Assembly (NCBI RefSeq): GCF_001187915.1
Contig: NZ_LGIU01000033.1
Span: 1 to 64,000, forward strand
DNA: 64,000 bases
Direction of reading: 5' to 3'
Source: Arthrobacter sp. RIT-PI-e
GTDB lineage: Bacteria; Actinomycetota; Actinomycetes; Actinomycetales; Micrococcaceae
Below, piece by piece: positions 42,967-50,203 of the stretch (the stretch's first letter is position 1; each line of letters begins with the position of its first letter). The translations under genes were made by a program, and so were the position numbers. Under the pieces are notes generated by a model. That model had not been told where the DNA came from. It saw nothing but the letters and a program-made list of their open reading frames with translations, and ran no database searches.

Positions 42967-43047
42967 GAATCATCACCTGGGGCACCCCGCTACAGCGAGA
43001 GGGTTGCCGTCCGACCAACCAGGGTTTGACGTCGGAGCTCGTGATTC
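42967..43047 (-). ncRNA. SAM-IV riboswitch
   Basis: Read on the minus strand the core runs TCACGAGCTCCGACGTCAA, then CCCTGGTTGGTCGGACGG, CAACCCT, GCGGGGTGCCCC and AGGTGATGA. This is the block order of the actinobacterial SAM-IV class (distinct from S-box by its GTCAAxCCC and GGGGTGCCCCxGGTGA elements). GTGA/TCAC and TGATTC/GAATCA can close the base helix. It ends about 70 nt before the monooxygenase ATG. TCCTC in between can pair with the GAGGA of the ribosome-binding site, suggesting translational control. Confidence 0.82.
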
Positions 43048-43127
43048 CGGGACCGAGCCTAGGTTCCGCTGCCGCGACGCGTCCATCCGCCGGCGTCACA
43101 GAACGTCATGCGCCCTGGTTTTCATTT

Positions 43128-43142
43128 TGAGAATGATTCTCA
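43128..43142. promoter_or_regulatory. Zur box with overlapping promoter
   Basis: TGAGAATGATTCTCA is a 7-1-7 palindrome close to the actinobacterial Zur consensus TGAAAATGATTTTCA. It touches a -10-like TATACT (43143-43148) that lies only 6 nt before the CobW-like ATG at 43155. A bound repressor would block the promoter, and the transcript probably starts at or within a base or two of the ATG (leaderless). A Fur site is formally possible, but the downstream genes favour zinc. Confidence 0.82.
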
Positions 43143-43154
43143 TATACTCCTGGG

Positions 43155-44213
43155 ATGCACCTCGTGATCGTCACCTCCCTCGACGCGCTCAGTCGCAACA
43201 GTGCCGTCCTCGAGCTCTCCGCTCACCGCCCCGGGACTCCCGTAGTGCTGCACGATCTGCTCGACGACGGCCTGGTGACCCGCCGTGTCCACATCGACTC
43301 CGAGCTGACCGAACGCGGATCGAGCGTCCTGGAGCACGGTTGCCTGAGCTGCACCGTCCGCTTCGAGCTGGGCCCCACCCTGCTGCGGCTGGCCGCCGCC
43401 GGCGCCACCCACGCCATCGTGGGGCTCCCACCGGGCACCACCGCCGAGAACGCCGTCGACGGCCTGTTCACCATCGCCCCCGAGACGTTCGTGGTGGACA
43501 CCGTGGCGTTGTCGGTCTGCGCGGAGGACGTCGAGGATCAGCTGTGGGACCACCACACCCTGTTCGCTTCCGGGTACACCGCCGTCCCCGGAGACTCCCT
43601 TACGCCCGGCGAATTCCTGATCGGCGAGTTCCTCTTCTCCGACACCGTGCTCACCACCACCAGTGAGCTCCTGCCCGGCGATCCGGCACTCTCCGACCGC
43701 GGGATCGCCCTGATCGGGGAACTGGCACCGCACACCCGGATCTCTCCCGTCGTCCCGGGGTCCGCAGCCGCGCCTGCCCTCGGACACCACGACCACGCGG
43801 CCGCCCGCGAGCGCAGTTCCCCCGGTACGGTGACCGTGCGACCCACGGCGTCGACGCCGTTCCGGACCATCGAGCACCGCATCGACCGCCCGCTGCACCC
43901 CGACCGCTTCCGGACCGCCCTCGGCACCATCGCCCAGGGGTGCTGCTACGTACGCGGCAGCGTCTGGATCGCCGGGATCCTGGACACGCGCGTGGCGCTG
44001 CACGGCGCGGGGCCACGGATCGCCCTGGGCGACGGCGGCACCTGGGGCGCCGGCACCGCCCACGGCGAAGGGTACCGAGGCACCCACATCGCGCTCACCG
44101 GCGACGATATGGACGACTCCGACATCGCCCGCCTGCTCGACGCCTGCGCCCTCACCGACGACGAGCTACGCACCTCACCCGCCACGTTCCGACGCCCCGC
44201 ATCCCACCACTGA
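43155..44213 (+). CDS. CobW-like zinc-metallochaperone homologue lacking a P-loop
   Basis: This 352-aa member of the CobW/COG0523 group has the metal-binding GCLSC motif (62-66, Cys63/Cys66), a His-rich patch (ALGHHDHAAARE) and a CobW_C domain (about 225-285: FRTIEHRIDRPLHPDRF). The GxxGxGKT GTPase loop expected near residue 8-16 is replaced by SLDALSRNS, so it should not hydrolyse GTP in the usual way. Directly downstream of a Zur box and leaderless. It leads the zinc-free bL36 gene by 12 bp, so it is likely made under zinc starvation to handle or store zinc. Confidence 0.82.
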   Translation: MHLVIVTSLDALSRNSAVLELSAHRPGTPVVLHDLLDDGLVTRRVHIDSELTERGSSVLEHGCLSCTVRFELGPTLLRLAAAGATHAIVGLPPGTTAENAVDGLFTIAPETFVVDTVALSVCAEDVEDQLWDHHTLFASGYTAVPGDSLTPGEFLIGEFLFSDTVLTTTSELLPGDPALSDRGIALIGELAPHTRISPVVPGSAAAPALGHHDHAAARERSSPGTVTVRPTASTPFRTIEHRIDRPLHPDRFRTALGTIAQGCCYVRGSVWIAGILDTRVALHGAGPRIALGDGGTWGAGTAHGEGYRGTHIALTGDDMDDSDIARLLDACALTDDELRTSPATFRRPASHH

Positions 44214-44225
44214 AGGAGCACCACC

Positions 44226-44348
44226 ATGAAAGTACGCAACTCACTCCGGGCACTGAAGAAGATCCCGGGATCGCAGGTGGTCCGCCGCCGCGGCAGGACC
44301 TTCGTCATCAACAAGAAGAACCCGCGCATCAAAGCTCGCCAGGGCTGA
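44226..44348 (+). CDS. rpmJ: Ribosomal protein bL36, zinc-free paralogue
   Basis: This 40-aa protein begins [19 protein letters not shown] and ends RIKARQG. The Cys/His zinc ribbon of normal bL36 (CxxC...CxxxxH) is absent, making this the C-minus (YkgO-type) form that replaces the zinc form when zinc is scarce. AAGGAG lies 7 nt before the ATG. It is 12 bp after the CobW-like gene and under the same Zur box. Confidence 0.92.
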   Translation: MKVRNSLRALKKIPGSQVVRRRGRTFVINKKNPRIKARQG

Positions 44349-44352
44349 TCCG

Positions 44353-44737
44353 ATGACCGGCAGCGGGACCCGGGGCCCGAGCGGGGTCGTCGTGGCACTG
44401 TGCACCGGGCACCGTTGCGCAGCGCTGACGCGCCGGGGCGGGGACGGCGGCCTCGGCGCCGCCGTCTCGCGCTCCACGGGCGGCGTCCTCATCTCCGCAC
44501 CCTGCCTGCAGCAGTGCGCGCGAGGTGCCGTGGGCGCCGTCGCCCTCCGGGTGGACGGCGCCGGCACCACCGGCCCCTCGGTCTGGCTCGGCGGGCCCGC
44601 CGGCGCCGGGCGGCCCCCGCCCCCGGCCGGCTGGGTCGGGGGGCAGCGCAGGGGCCGGGCACGGGGCTGCCCGCGGAGCTGGCCGGCGGCGTCCTCGGCA
44701 GCGGCCACCGGGACGGCTGGCGGCGTCGGACGGCTGA
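44353..44737 (+). pseudogene. Thioredoxin-like 2Fe-2S ferredoxin gene, apparently frameshifted
   Basis: From ATG 44353, 4 bp after bL36, the frame encodes VVVALCTGHRCAALTRRGG and VLISAPCLQQCARGAVGAVA. The two pairs CxxxxC and CxxxC are typical of thioredoxin-like [2Fe-2S] ferredoxins often found in Zur-controlled cobW operons. After WLGG the conserved sense switches frame (GTGLPAELAGGVLGSG) within C/G runs at about 44610-44643. As written, the first frame runs on without stop into the GNAT gene. Either a real lesion or a homopolymer base-call error; the 3' end is uncertain. Confidence 0.55.
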
Positions 44738-44799
44738 CCGGACGAGCGACCACCCCTCGGCCGTTGACCCGGCTTCCACCCGAGTGCCAGGGTGGCAGC

Positions 44800-45102
44800 A
44801 TGAGCACCGAGGACAGCGAGAACAGCGGGATCCGGATCACCGACGACACCGCGGGCAGCCGGTACACCGCCACCGTGGACGGACAGGCGGTGGGGGTGGC
44901 CGAGTACGAACGCTCCGGCGACACCATCGTGTTCACGCACACCGTGGTGGACCACGAGTCCGAGGGCCGGGGAGTAGGCACGGCGCTCGTCCGGCACGCC
45001 CTGGACGAGGCGCGCGAGCAGCAGCTCACGGTGGTGCCGCAGTGCCGGTTCGTGGCGGCCTTCATCGGCGACCACCCCGACTACCAGGACCTCCTGGGCT
45101 GA
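44800..45102 (+). CDS. Small GNAT-family N-acetyltransferase (YjdJ-like)
   Basis: This 100-aa protein has the compact GCN5-like fold of the YjdJ/GTLF3B group: YTATVDGQAVGVAEYERSGD, then THTVVDHESEGRGVGTALVR (acetyl-CoA loop) and QCRFVAAFIGDHPDYQDLL, the typical ending. Start at ATG 44800. Function is unknown for this small family. Confidence 0.83.
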   Translation: MSTEDSENSGIRITDDTAGSRYTATVDGQAVGVAEYERSGDTIVFTHTVVDHESEGRGVGTALVRHALDEAREQQLTVVPQCRFVAAFIGDHPDYQDLLG

Positions 45103-45137
45103 GCACGGACCGCGCCGGCCGGCAGCAACCGACGACG

Positions 45138-46373
45138 CTAGCCGGCAAAGACGTCCAGCAGACGCAGCTGCGGCGACCACAGCGCGATCGACCCGCCTGC
45201 GCGGGAGAGAACGGGAGCGTCGAGCCCGCTGTAGCAGTCCGCGGCGGAGTCCGGCCCACGGCCGGTGTGGACCCGGAGCTCCGCCCCCGGGCGGAGCACC
45301 TGCCCCTCCCCGATCGTCAGGACGGCGGTGAGCGAGGTCCGCAGGAAGTACCCGCCGAGATCGCGGGGGACCTCCGAGACGTTCCGCAGGGTCACGCACT
45401 CCGCGGCGGCGGCCTCCTCGGGCGACCCGGCGTCAGCCGCGGGCGCGGGGGTGACACCACTGATCTCGCGCTCCTGCACCGCGGGCACCGGGCCACCCTG
45501 CAGCCCGAGGGCGTTCTGGATCGGGAAGTCCGTGGTGACGGCGTCCACCCCGAGCTCCACCACCCGGCGGACCGCCGCCGGCGAGTTGGCCGTGTACACG
45601 CTCATCGTCAGACCGGCGGCATGGACGGCATCCACGTCCTGCTGCGTCAGCGCGCGGTGGAACGCGCCCACGGAGTCCACGTGACCGGCCCAGGAGGCGA
45701 GGATGTCCGGCGTCGGGACCAGGAACGTCAGCTGCTGCAGCGGGATCTCGGGGGCCAGTGCCGCGAACGCGCGGGTGAACTCCTCGTCGAAGCAGATGAC
45801 CTGCACCCTGCCCGCCGCCACGAGCCGCTGCCAGCGCGGATCCGTACGGAGCTGCTCCGCCAGGAGGTCGCCGATCCCGGGGGAGGTCACGGGTGACTTC
45901 CCCTCGATGTACACGCCGATGCCGTTCCCGGCGGCGTCGGCGACGTCGTCGAGGTGCGGTATGCGTTCGCCGGTGAAGCGGGCGTCGAAGGAGGATCCGG
46001 CGTCGAGCTGCTGCAGTTCCGCCCACGTGAAGGAGGTGATCGGATCATCGGCGCGATCGGGGAAGACCTCCGCCACGTCCGTGGTGCGGGCGGGGACGTC
46101 GTCGTGGAAGACGAACGGCACTCCGTCGGCGCTCAGCTGGACGTCGATCTCGAAGAATTCCGCGCCGGCCGCGAGCGCGTCCCGGAAGCCCGCCGTCGTG
46201 TTCTCGGGTGCCGTCCCCGCTGCACCGCGGTGGCCCACGAGCACCGGCCCGCCCGGCCGGGAGGGTTCCGGGTCGGCCCTCCGCCCCGGTGCGGTGGAGG
46301 CGGGAACCGTGAGGAGCGAGAGCCCGGCGACGGCGATGGCACTGTGGACGAAGCGGCCGGCGTGGAAGGTCAT
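45138..46373 (-). CDS. Secreted glycerophosphodiester phosphodiesterase with C-terminal extension
   Basis: This 411-aa exported enzyme has a signal peptide at about 1-30 (IAVAGLSLLTVPASTA). The GDPD barrel follows with VLVGHRGAAGTAPENTTAGF (catalytic His), EIDVQLSADGVPFVFHDD, VYIEGKSP and the closing AVTTDFP. The last about 95 residues form a separate beta-rich domain (VTLRNVSEVPRDLGGYFLR, HTGRGPDSAADCYSG) resembling lamin-tail (LTD) modules. Start at 46373 follows GAGAGGA. Likely releases glycerol phosphate from lipid or teichoic-acid debris outside the cell. Confidence 0.87.
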   Translation of the reverse strand: MTFHAGRFVHSAIAVAGLSLLTVPASTAPGRRADPEPSRPGGPVLVGHRGAAGTAPENTTAGFRDALAAGAEFFEIDVQLSADGVPFVFHDDVPARTTDVAEVFPDRADDPITSFTWAELQQLDAGSSFDARFTGERIPHLDDVADAAGNGIGVYIEGKSPVTSPGIGDLLAEQLRTDPRWQRLVAAGRVQVICFDEEFTRAFAALAPEIPLQQLTFLVPTPDILASWAGHVDSVGAFHRALTQQDVDAVHAAGLTMSVYTANSPAAVRRVVELGVDAVTTDFPIQNALGLQGGPVPAVQEREISGVTPAPAADAGSPEEAAAAECVTLRNVSEVPRDLGGYFLRTSLTAVLTIGEGQVLRPGAELRVHTGRGPDSAADCYSGLDAPVLSRAGGSIALWSPQLRLLDVFAG

Positions 46374-46486
46374 GGCAGATCCTCTCGGGGCGTACGGTGC
46401 GGGAGCCGGGAGCGTTCCCCGCTCCAGTGAACAGGGCCCACCCGACCGGGCAGTCAACGACGCGTGAACTGCCGGTGAAGCCTGCC

Positions 46487-47758
46487 TCAGGCACGCCCCT
46501 TGAGGATCAGGTTCCAGTACACCTTCGGCAGCACGATCCGCTCGATGACGAAGGTCAGCCGGCGCTCACGCGCGAGCCCGTCCCAGCCGGGGACGGTGGG
46601 CATGGGCGAGTACCTGTCGTCGAACTCCGAGAACACCACCGTGCTGCGGCTGACCACGAACGGGCACGCCGAGTAGGAGTTGTACCGGGCGGTAGGCGTC
46701 CGCCCCTTGATGACGGCCCTGAGGTTCTTGGCGAGCACCTTGGCCTGCGGGCGCAGCGCCGCCCCCGACTTCGAGTTGAGCGTGGACGCCGCGTCCCCGA
46801 GCGACCAGATCTCCGGGAACCGGGGGTGGCGGAGCAGGAGCGGGTCCACCTCGACGAAACCTCCCGGATTACCGGGCGCCGGGAGATCGGTGGTCTTCAA
46901 CCAGTCGGGGGCCGACTGGGGTGGTACGGCGTGCAGGACGCTGTACCCGAGCTCCTCCACAGCGCCGGTGGGGGTGTGCTCGAGCCGGACCGTCCGCGCG
47001 TCCGGGTCCACGGAGGCGAGCTCGGTGCTGTAGCGGACCTCGATGCCGTACTCCTCGATCTTCCGGCCGAGTTCCTCGTCGATGAGGTCCATGCCGAAGA
47101 TGGTGGGGGTGGGGACCACGAGCACCACCCGGATGTCCTGCAGCACCCCCTGCCGGCGCCAGTGGTCGCAGGCCAGGTACATGGGTTTCTGCGCGGCCCC
47201 GGCACAGGACGCCGGACCCGGGGGCTGGGTGAACACCACGGTGCCGTGCGTGAGGTCGCGGAAGAGCCTCCATGCCTTCGGCGCCAGTTCGTAGTCGTAG
47301 TTCGAGCCGCCGTGGGGACCGTCCATGGCCTCCTTCAAACCGGGTACGGAGGTCCAGTCGTTCTGGATCCCGGGGCAGACCACCAGGTGGTCGTAGCCCA
47401 CCGACGAGCCCGAGGCCAGGGACACCGTGCGGGTGTCCGTGCTGACGGCCTCGGCCCGGTCCTGGATCCAGGTGGTTCCCCTCGGTGTCACGGCGGACTG
47501 CAGGCGCACCGCCTCGAAGGCGTCCGCCGTCCCACCCGCGATGTGCGAGAAGAGGGGCTGGTAGAGGTGACGTCCCCGCGGCTCGACGATCGCGACGTCC
47601 TTGATGCCGTACCGCTGCAGACGCCCGGCCAGGGACACCCCGGCATTGCCGCCACCGATGATCAGCACCTGGTGATGACGGTTCTCGCCGGGGGCGGGCA
47701 GCACGGGGACGGCGCGGTGCGGTGCTCTGGTGCTCGTGCTGGATCCGATGGCTGCCAC
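46487..47758 (-). CDS. Type II sulfide:quinone oxidoreductase-like flavoprotein
   Basis: This 423-aa protein starts at GTG 47758. FAD loop VLIIGGGNAGVSLAGRL (31-47) and second motif YDHLVVCPGIQ are present. The redox cysteines are Cys185 (GPASCAGAAQKPMYLACDHW) and Cys365 (YSACPFVVS). Two Cys at these positions plus the YSACP segment mark the type II (mitochondrial SQRDL-like) class. It should oxidise sulfide at the membrane face and pass electrons to quinone. It could detoxify sulfide released by the organosulfur pathways at 29-43 kb (inference). Confidence 0.85.
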   Translation of the reverse strand: MAAIGSSTSTRAPHRAVPVLPAPGENRHHQVLIIGGGNAGVSLAGRLQRYGIKDVAIVEPRGRHLYQPLFSHIAGGTADAFEAVRLQSAVTPRGTTWIQDRAEAVSTDTRTVSLASGSSVGYDHLVVCPGIQNDWTSVPGLKEAMDGPHGGSNYDYELAPKAWRLFRDLTHGTVVFTQPPGPASCAGAAQKPMYLACDHWRRQGVLQDIRVVLVVPTPTIFGMDLIDEELGRKIEEYGIEVRYSTELASVDPDARTVRLEHTPTGAVEELGYSVLHAVPPQSAPDWLKTTDLPAPGNPGGFVEVDPLLLRHPRFPEIWSLGDAASTLNSKSGAALRPQAKVLAKNLRAVIKGRTPTARYNSYSACPFVVSRSTVVFSEFDDRYSPMPTVPGWDGLARERRLTFVIERIVLPKVYWNLILKGRA

Positions 47759-47855
47759 CTCTTCTGCTCACCCCGCTGAACCTGTTCCCCGACCGTACCG
47801 CTCCGCACCGACACCGGTGGGTCGGTCCGGGTGCGGCCCCGGCTACGCTGTGTCC

Positions 47856-49109
47856 ATGACCGCCATCTCCACCATCGTCTCTCTTCCCACCCTGCGCCGG
47901 GTGGCCCTTCGCACGGTTGCCGCCGGGCTCGCCGTCCAGGGGGCCGTGATCGCGGCCCTGATCACCACGGACCTGGTCAAGAAGAAGAGGCGGTCCGCGC
48001 GATCGGGCTTCCCGCGGCCCGGGACCTTCGGGACGGAGGTCGGGGACACGTCCACGACCACCTACACCTACGGCGAGGACCTCTTCGAGGACATGCTCGA
48101 CGCGATCCGCAAGGCGGAGAACCGGATCTTCCTCGAGACGTACCTGTGGAAGGACGACGAGGTGGGTACCGCGTTCCGCGACGCCCTCAACGACGCCGCC
48201 GAACGCGGTGTGGACGTCTACGTCATCTACGACCACTTCGGGAACCTGGTGGTGCCGCCGTCGTTCTACACCTTCCACCCCGACGTCCACGTCTTCCGCT
48301 TCCCGGCCCTGGGGCCGTCCCTGCAGTTCGGCTTCGTCAGCGCCACGGGGTTGACCCACCGCAAGATCCTGCTGGTCGACAACGAGACCGGTTTCATCGG
48401 GGGCTACAACATCGGTTCGCTCTACGCCACCGAGTGGCGGGACACCCATGTGCGGCTCGTCGGTCCGGCCGCCTTCGAGCTCGGCCATTCCTTCGCCCAG
48501 GTGTGGAACCACCTCGCCGCGCGCCAGCCCACGCTCTCACCCGAGAACAAGGTGCACTGGGACTCGCGGATCCTGGCCGTGAACAACATCCCCGCAGACC
48601 TGGTGTACCCCATCCGCAGCGTGTACCTGGACGCGATCAGCCGCGCCCAGCACCACATCTACCTCACCACCGCCTACTTCATCCCCGACCGGAGAATCCT
48701 CACCGGCCTGATCGAGGCCTCGCGGCGGGGCGTGGACGTGCAGATCATCGTGCCCGAGGAATCGAACCACATCATCACGGACCGGCCCTCCCGCGGCCTC
48801 TACTCCTCGCTGCTCCAGGAGAACATCAAGACCCTGCGCTTCCGCAACGCGATGACCCCCGCCAAGACCGCCACCATCGACGGACGCTGGTCCATCGTGG
48901 GCACCGCGAACATCGACCGGCTGAGCCTGGCCTTCAACTACGAGACCAACCTCGAGGTCCAGGACAGGGGGTTCGCCGCGGACATGGAGAAGATCTTCGC
49001 GATCGACAGGGACAACTGCGTGGAGGTGGACGCCGAGGAATGGGGACGACGCCACCCCGCCGCCCGCTTCGCCGAGACCGTCCTCGTGCCCCTCCGCCCC
49101 CTCCTCTGA
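47856..49109 (+). CDS. Phospholipase D-like / cardiolipin synthase-type protein with one degenerate HKD motif
   Basis: This 417-aa protein has one N-terminal membrane helix (about 20-40) and two PLD repeats. The first HKD motif is normal: H168-R-K170..D175 (THRKILLVDNETGFIGG). The second reads P335-A-K337..D342 (MTPAKTATIDGRWSIVG), with Pro in place of the catalytic His (codon CCC at 48858-48860). The rest of the second repeat is well kept (GTANIDRLSLAFNYETN). As read it should be inactive, or a single-base artefact in a C-run hides an intact cardiolipin synthase. Confidence 0.85.
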   Translation: MTAISTIVSLPTLRRVALRTVAAGLAVQGAVIAALITTDLVKKKRRSARSGFPRPGTFGTEVGDTSTTTYTYGEDLFEDMLDAIRKAENRIFLETYLWKDDEVGTAFRDALNDAAERGVDVYVIYDHFGNLVVPPSFYTFHPDVHVFRFPALGPSLQFGFVSATGLTHRKILLVDNETGFIGGYNIGSLYATEWRDTHVRLVGPAAFELGHSFAQVWNHLAARQPTLSPENKVHWDSRILAVNNIPADLVYPIRSVYLDAISRAQHHIYLTTAYFIPDRRILTGLIEASRRGVDVQIIVPEESNHIITDRPSRGLYSSLLQENIKTLRFRNAMTPAKTATIDGRWSIVGTANIDRLSLAFNYETNLEVQDRGFAADMEKIFAIDRDNCVEVDAEEWGRRHPAARFAETVLVPLRPLL

Positions 49110-49126
49110 GCCACGCCCGCGCCGTA

Positions 49127-49143
49127 CGGCCCCGAACGGGCCG
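49127..49143. terminator. Short GC hairpin between convergent genes
   Basis: CGGCCC and GGGCCG pair around the loop CGAAC between the PLD-like stop (49109) and the amidotransferase stop (49158). Possible shared terminator. Confidence 0.45.
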
Positions 49144-49157
49144 GTGCCGGGCAGACC

Positions 49158-49892
49158 TCAGTCCCGCGCGTACCGGGTGACGAAGTTCCGGAGGATCGCG
49201 GCGGGCTGGTCCACCACGTACTCCCGTGCCCGCGCCAGGTACTCCTCCGCCTGCTCGGGCGGGAAGTAGCCGGCGTGGCGGTACGTGCGGATCCGTCCCA
49301 CCAGCGCATCGACGTCGAGCTCGGGGTGGAACTGGGTGGCATAGACGTTCTCACGCACCCGGAACATCTGGACGGGGCACGTGGCCGACGACGCCAGCAG
49401 CACCGCCGTACCGGGCAGCGTGGCGCAGGCCTCCTTGTGCCCCACGTAGGCCGCGAACGACGCCGGGAGGCCGGCCAGCAGCGGGTCGGCCGCGCCGGCG
49501 TCGGTCACGGTCACCTCCACGGCACTGATCGGTTCGGCGTAGGTGGCATCGATCACCGCCCCCTGGTGCCGACCGAGGGTCCCCACGCCGTAGCAGGCCC
49601 CGAAGAACGGGAGGTCCTCCCCCACCACCCGATCGAGGAGGGCACCCAGGTCCTGCTCCACCCGGACCTGCACCTCGCTCTTGAGCTCCTGGGGATCGGA
49701 GGAGGTGAACGGGCTGCCGCCGAGGAAGATGCCCGAGTAGTCGCGCAGATCCAGCTCCGGCACCGGCCCCTCCTCGAGCCGCACCCGGCGCAGCTGCTCC
49801 TCCTCCAACCCGCCGAAGCGCAGGAAACTGAGGTACTCGGCGTCCGCTGCGTAGTTCTCGGCGCGCGTGGCCAGGAGGAGGAAGGGCTTCAT
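49158..49892 (-). CDS. Class I glutamine amidotransferase-like protein
   Basis: This 244-aa single-domain GATase has the nucleophile Cys100 in FFGACYGVGTLG and the dyad His189/Glu191 in ATQFHPELD. It resembles GMP-synthase-like stand-alone amidotransferases (such as gamma-glutamyl peptidase-like proteins); the acceptor is unknown. Start at 49892 chosen because the family begins MKPFLLLATRAENYAADAEY. The upstream tatA gene ends 11 bp away, suggesting co-transcription. Confidence 0.83.
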   Translation of the reverse strand: MKPFLLLATRAENYAADAEYLSFLRFGGLEEEQLRRVRLEEGPVPELDLRDYSGIFLGGSPFTSSDPQELKSEVQVRVEQDLGALLDRVVGEDLPFFGACYGVGTLGRHQGAVIDATYAEPISAVEVTVTDAGAADPLLAGLPASFAAYVGHKEACATLPGTAVLLASSATCPVQMFRVRENVYATQFHPELDVDALVGRIRTYRHAGYFPPEQAEEYLARAREYVVDQPAAILRNFVTRYARD

Positions 49893-49902
49893 CCTCCCGA
49901 TG

Positions 49903-50172
49903 CTACTGGGGCGTGGGCCCGACGGGACGCCGGGACGGTGTCCCGTCCGGGGAGAGAGGTCCCGACGGGACCGGTTCATCGATCACCGTCGCCCGGCCGG
50001 GATCCGCTGCGACGTGGCCGGGATCGCCCTCCTCCTTCAGCTGTCGGACCTCGGACCTGAAGATCCGTAGGGACTGGCCGACGCTCCGGGCGATACCGGG
50101 CAGTCTGGGCGCCCCGAACAGCACGAGGGCGAGGACGATGATGATGACGAGGTGCCAGCCTTCGGGCCTCAT
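49903..50172 (-). CDS. tatA: Sec-independent translocase subunit TatA/E
   Basis: This 89-aa protein has one N-terminal helix (about 7-22, LVIIIVLALVLFGAPRLPGI) with the FGAPRLP hinge, then an amphipathic helix (ARSVGQSLRIFRSEVRQL) and a flexible Pro-rich tail. FG-x-x-(K/R)-LP is the TatA hallmark. No tatB or tatC is nearby. The sugar-binding protein at 57.6-59.3 kb carries a twin-arginine signal, so a local Tat substrate exists. Confidence 0.87.
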   Translation of the reverse strand: MRPEGWHLVIIIVLALVLFGAPRLPGIARSVGQSLRIFRSEVRQLKEEGDPGHVAADPGRATVIDEPVPSGPLSPDGTPSRRPVGPTPQ

Positions 50173-50203
50173 GGTCGAACTCCTTCACGCGATGCGGGCG
50201 AGA

